From Fructilactobacillus hinvesii (lineage in GTDB: Bacteria > Bacillota > Bacilli > Lactobacillales > Lactobacillaceae), in the NCBI RefSeq assembly GCF_024029435.1, contig NZ_CP097118.1, positions 372,001-436,000 of the forward strand: a stretch of DNA of 64,000 nucleotides. The letters are read 5' to 3'. Made by a program: the position numbers and the translations under genes. Under the pieces are notes generated by a model. That model saw only the letters and a list, made by a program, of their open reading frames with translations. It was not told where the DNA came from and did not search any database. Below, piece by piece: positions 61,140 to 64,000 of the stretch (position 1 is the stretch's first letter; the number at the start of each line of letters is the position of its first letter).

Positions 61140-61949
61140 TTATGAATTAGTAACCAAAAATTTCAACGTCCCTAACCGGGAGGCTCCGTTACTAACAAAT
61201 TGGTTATCATCGTTAATTTGCCACAGATAATCAGTGGTGACTAAGTGTTGGTGGTGGCAAAATTGTTGGAGAGTGGTTAAGCCCTGCTGAATTCCATCCA
61301 GACTATTTTCCACCCGAATGGCGACGTAACGGCCGGCTGGTTTTTGAATGACGGGAAGCAGGAGGTCATGTGGTTGCTGCGTAATCTCTCGAATAATTCG
61401 AAAGGAAGCAGTGGCATAGCCAGCGGGATGATCGACCCCCAAGTTAGTTAAGAAGCCGGACTGATTAGTAGCCAGCACCGCTAATTGATTAAACTGCTGG
61501 TAAAATTCGGAGAAGAGTTGGGCGACTTCTTCTTCAGTACAAGTTACGGATTGGCGTGAGCACCAGAAGGTTTGGGGCCCCTCATCATGTAAAAATGGTT
61601 GGTAGAGGGAAGGTTTTTCGATCTGATGGTGTTGAAGCTGCTGATTAACCACGCTTTGAATTTCAGTTAATTCGTGTATTTTCTGTTTAAGCTGGGTTTG
61701 AATCTCAATTAATTTGGCCTGGGAAAGTTCCTGCTGGTCTTGCTTCCTCATTTTTTGGATGTCATCTAATGAAATTCCCAACTTGCGTAACCCGAGAATA
61801 AAAGTTAAGTCATACAGTTGGTTGTAATCATAGTAGCGGTAACCGTTGTGATCACGTGTTTTCGGTCGAAAGATTCCCTTTTCGTCATAAAAAATTAAAG
61901 TCCGCCGGGTGGTGTGAGCTAACCGGGCCATTTCACTAATTTTGAGCAT
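61140..61949 (-). CDS. MerR-family regulator with effector-binding domain
   Basis: 269 residues. N-terminal MerR HTH ('MARLAHTTRRTLIFYDEKGIFRPKTRDHNGYRYYDYNQLYDL', key part about 7-50), dimerisation coiled coil about 80-115, and a GyrI/BmrR-like effector domain about 125-265. Senses small molecules and twists its promoter. SD AAAAAGGAA. Divergent from rarA; a palindrome in a 19-bp spacer lies between them, so it probably controls both directions. Confidence 0.85.
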   Translation of the reverse strand: MLKISEMARLAHTTRRTLIFYDEKGIFRPKTRDHNGYRYYDYNQLYDLTFILGLRKLGISLDDIQKMRKQDQQELSQAKLIEIQTQLKQKIHELTEIQSVVNQQLQHHQIEKPSLYQPFLHDEGPQTFWCSRQSVTCTEEEVAQLFSEFYQQFNQLAVLATNQSGFLTNLGVDHPAGYATASFRIIREITQQPHDLLLPVIQKPAGRYVAIRVENSLDGIQQGLTTLQQFCHHQHLVTTDYLWQINDDNQFVSNGASRLGTLKFLVTNS

Positions 61950-61961
61950 GAAGATTCCTTT

Positions 61962-61992
61962 TTGACTGTCACGTTGCGTGACACTATATAAT
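61962..61992 (+). promoter_or_regulatory. MerR-type promoter with 19-bp spacer and palindromic operator
   Basis: -35 TTGACT (61962-61967), 19-bp spacer, -10 TATAAT (61987-61992). Palindrome GTCACG-TTG-CGTGAC (61968-61982) fills the spacer. Long spacers with a central palindrome are the hallmark of MerR control. On the other strand TTGATA and TATATA, 17 bp apart, could drive merR itself. Confidence 0.75.
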
Positions 61993-62044
61993 GGAGTTAA
62001 GTCTAATTATCAAGTTTCAAGCGCCATTTAGCAAGGAAAGAAAG

Positions 62045-63379
62045 GTGGCAAATCCATTGCGTCAAGCATCACTTTTTGCAAATGAGGAAGCAAATCAGCC
62101 GTTGGCCAGTCGCGTCCGCCCACAAACATTAGAGCAGTTCGTGGGTCAGCAGCATTTGTTAGGGCCGGGAAAAATTTTACGAGAGCTCATTGAAAACGAT
62201 CAGGTTTCGTCAATGATTTTTTGGGGACCACCAGGAACCGGGAAAACGACGTTGGCAGAAATCATTGCTAGGCAGACCAAGGCTCACTTTCTTAGCTTTA
62301 GTGCGGTGGATAGTAGCATCAGTAAGATTAAGAAAATTATGCAACAAGCAGAGGAAGAGCGCGAAGTTGGCCAAAAGACAATTGTTTTTGTTGATGAAAT
62401 TCATCGCTTTAATAAAGCCCAGCAGGATGCCTTTTTACCCTATGTAGAACAAGGCAGTATTACCCTAATTGGAGCCACCACTGAAAATCCGTCGTTTGAA
62501 ATTAACTCCGCCCTATTATCCCGCTGCAAGGTGTTTGTATTAAAGCAACTGCAAGTTAAAGACATCGTAAAGCTATTACAACAAGCGTTACACCATCCGG
62601 AGGGTTTTTCTAAGCAAACCATCAAAATTAGTGATGCAGATTTACAGGCGATTGCCACTTTTGCTAATGGGGATGCCCGGGTTGCGCTGAATACGCTCGA
62701 AATGGCAGTTTTAAACGGGAAGCGCACGAATAATGTGGTTACAATTACTGCTGCTGATTTACAACAATTAATTAGTCAAAAATCCGTGTTTTACGATAAA
62801 AATGGCGAAGAACACTATAACATTATTTCGGCTCTGCATAAGTCCATGCGGAACAGTGACGTTGACGCAGCCATTTACTGGCTATCCCGGATGCTGGAAG
62901 GGGGAGAAGATCCCCTCTACATTGCCAGACGATTGGTTCGTTTTGCCAGTGAGGACGTGGGGATGGCGGATACCAACGCTTTAAACGTGGCCATCAACGT
63001 GTTTCAAGCTTGCCAGTTTCTCGGCATGCCTGAATGTGACGTTCATCTAGTGGAAGCCGTGACTTATTTATCCCTAGCGCCCAAATCCAATGCTTTGTAC
63101 AAGGCCCGACTGGCTGCTAAAAAGGACGTGAAGCAGACCATTAATGAACCGGTTCCGTTGCAGATTCGTAATGCTCCAACGAAGCTCATGAAAGAGTTGG
63201 ATTACGGCAAGGACTACCAGCTGGCTCATTCTTATCAAGATAAGCTAACCACGATGAAAACCATGCCGCCTTCGTTAGAGGGAAAAGAGTATTATTTGCC
63301 AACCGCCTCCGGGAACGAGCGGCGCTTTAAAGCGCGGTTAGAGCAAATCAAAGCCTGGCATGAACAGCATGATAAATAA
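62045..63379 (+). CDS. rarA: Replication-associated recombination protein RarA (MgsA)
   Basis: 444 residues from GTG 62045 ('VANPLRQASLF'; SD AAGGAAAG). The ATG at 61991 lies on the promoter -10 and is unlikely. AAA+ ATPase: Walker A 'GPPGTGKTT' (about 60-68), Walker B 'IVFVDEIHR' (about 113-121), sensor 1 'LIGATTENPSF', arginine finger 'LLSRCKVF', and a C-terminal MgsA tetramerisation domain. Acts at stalled replication forks. Transcribed from a MerR-controlled promoter, which is unusual. Confidence 0.9.
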   Translation: MANPLRQASLFANEEANQPLASRVRPQTLEQFVGQQHLLGPGKILRELIENDQVSSMIFWGPPGTGKTTLAEIIARQTKAHFLSFSAVDSSISKIKKIMQQAEEEREVGQKTIVFVDEIHRFNKAQQDAFLPYVEQGSITLIGATTENPSFEINSALLSRCKVFVLKQLQVKDIVKLLQQALHHPEGFSKQTIKISDADLQAIATFANGDARVALNTLEMAVLNGKRTNNVVTITAADLQQLISQKSVFYDKNGEEHYNIISALHKSMRNSDVDAAIYWLSRMLEGGEDPLYIARRLVRFASEDVGMADTNALNVAINVFQACQFLGMPECDVHLVEAVTYLSLAPKSNALYKARLAAKKDVKQTINEPVPLQIRNAPTKLMKELDYGKDYQLAHSYQDKLTTMKTMPPSLEGKEYYLPTASGNERRFKARLEQIKAWHEQHDK

Positions 63380-63412
63380 GCACTAAGAAATTAGGTTAAT
63401 GGAGAGCAATTA

Positions 63413-64000
63413 ATGGATCATAAGCAAAATGAAGTTACTCAAATCGAAGTCCGGGGTGGGAACGTCCACAACCTCAAAAACATCAATGTGGATATTCCCT
63501 TGCACCAGTTTGTGGCGATTTCGGGGCGGTCTGGTTCCGGGAAAAGCTCATTAGCAATGGGGATTCTGTACGCAGAAGGGTCACGGCGCTACTTAGAAGC
63601 CCTTTCGACTTACACCCGGCGGCGGATTAGTCAAAGTAAGGGGGCACAGGTTCGGGAAGTCAAGCACATTCCGTCTGCGTTAGCACTGCGGCAACGACCG
63701 GATGTTCCGTCCGAACGCTCGACGGTCGGCTCCATCACAGAGGTATTTAACGTGGTACGCCTGATTTTTTCTCGGTTAGGATCACCGGTTTGTCCGAATG
63801 GGCACCGGATCAAACCGAGTTTAAAGATTGCTCAGGCCATGGATCTACCGGCCGATGCGGTTGGGATGGGGATGTTAACTTGTCCCATTTGTGGAGTTCA
63901 GTTTATGGCCAAGTCGGCCGAGGATTTTTCCTTTAACTCCAGCGGTCGTTGTCCGAAATGTAACGGGACGGGCCAGGTGCGTGAACTAGACGAAAATAAG
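63413..64000 (+). CDS. UvrA-like ABC ATPase, N-terminal part (runs off the window)
   Basis: 196 codons seen. 'VRGGNVHNLKNINVDIPLHQFVAISGRSGSGKSSLA' holds the first Walker A (GRSGSGKSS, about 38-46) and 'CPNGH' and 'CPICG...CPKCNGTG' zinc-binding cysteines. The insert is shorter than in classical UvrA, where a UvrB-binding domain lies, so this may be a short UvrA2-like paralog linked to drug or damage resistance (inference). 33 nt after rarA, so perhaps in the same MerR-controlled transcript. Full length and second ATPase half unseen. Confidence 0.8.
   Translation, partial: MDHKQNEVTQIEVRGGNVHNLKNINVDIPLHQFVAISGRSGSGKSSLAMGILYAEGSRRYLEALSTYTRRRISQSKGAQVREVKHIPSALALRQRPDVPSERSTVGSITEVFNVVRLIFSRLGSPVCPNGHRIKPSLKIAQAMDLPADAVGMGMLTCPICGVQFMAKSAEDFSFNSSGRCPKCNGTGQVRELDENK

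Noticed and set aside
63631..63813. 60-codon minus-strand frame inside the UvrA-like gene
   Set aside because: It is antisense to clear UvrA-family coding sequence.
1..64000. CRISPR arrays, tRNA, rRNA, IS elements, prophage genes
   Set aside because: No regular direct repeats, no transposase or integrase frames and no tRNA/rRNA-like sequence were seen.

Overview
The window looks like chromosome of an obligately heterofermentative lactic acid bacterium (Lactobacillaceae). The evidence is a phosphoketolase (52128-54524), a complete malolactic locus (mleR/mleS/mleP), an Nramp manganese transporter, a manganese catalase, a DHFBCA-type oligopeptide permease, and a small aerobic respiratory module (NDH-2, cytochrome bd, CydDC, polyprenyl synthase). 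Species cannot be settled from the sequence alone. Three stretches are clearly more AT-rich than the rest and look acquired: about 280-1620, about 3300-9870 and about 39880-40650.

Layout. 1-224: end of a methionine ABC permease. 400-1610: Panacea-type antitoxin next to a membrane protein, a probable toxin-antitoxin pair. 1741-2663: CadD-like metal exporter with an ArsR regulator that carries a CzrA-type zinc site. 3309-9785: the most notable locus, a leaderless bacteriocin cluster. A 45-residue Trp-rich cationic peptide gene (8713-8850, minus strand) sits upstream of a MacA/LolD/MacB-like transporter and two bPH2-domain (YdbS/YdbT-like) proteins, as in aureocin A53, lacticin Q and epidermicin loci. 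It also has an XRE membrane regulator and inverted repeats around the promoter. 9894-24841: housekeeping and stress genes (aldo/keto reductase, DUF488, glutathione-reductase-like flavoprotein, Nudix, NrdI, YfhO, CNNM protein, Hsp20, P-type ATPase, flavodoxin, Mn catalase, PnuC, CPBP protease). 25170-32790: opp operon and an ABC exporter. 33082-38462: multicopper oxidase and the malolactic locus. 38573-39865: tandem HD-domain genes. 40014-40612: a probable AbiF-type antitoxin RNA with its own promoter and terminator, followed by a 5'-truncated abiF toxin gene.

40748-48876 is the respiratory block: NDH-2 feeds electrons to a quinone, cytochrome bd reduces oxygen, CydDC supports bd assembly, and a polyprenyl diphosphate synthase could make the quinone tail. 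49536-54524 holds MntH, a GntR/UTRA regulator and phosphoketolase, with an 18-bp near-palindrome in front of the phosphoketolase promoter. 54644-61052 is an aromatic amino acid operon (MFS, chorismate mutase, aroC, prephenate-dehydratase/BacA-like, aroA, tyrA, aroK). It is preceded by a leader peptide rich in Trp, Phe and Tyr codons, stacked hairpins and an intrinsic terminator, the layout of a translation-coupled attenuator. The window ends with a MerR regulator whose palindrome lies in a 19-bp promoter spacer in front of rarA, and the start of a UvrA-like gene.

Two regulator genes (ArsR at 2334, LysR at 35635) appear to start at ATT and ATC, each after a good Shine-Dalgarno sequence and each restoring a normal family N-terminus.
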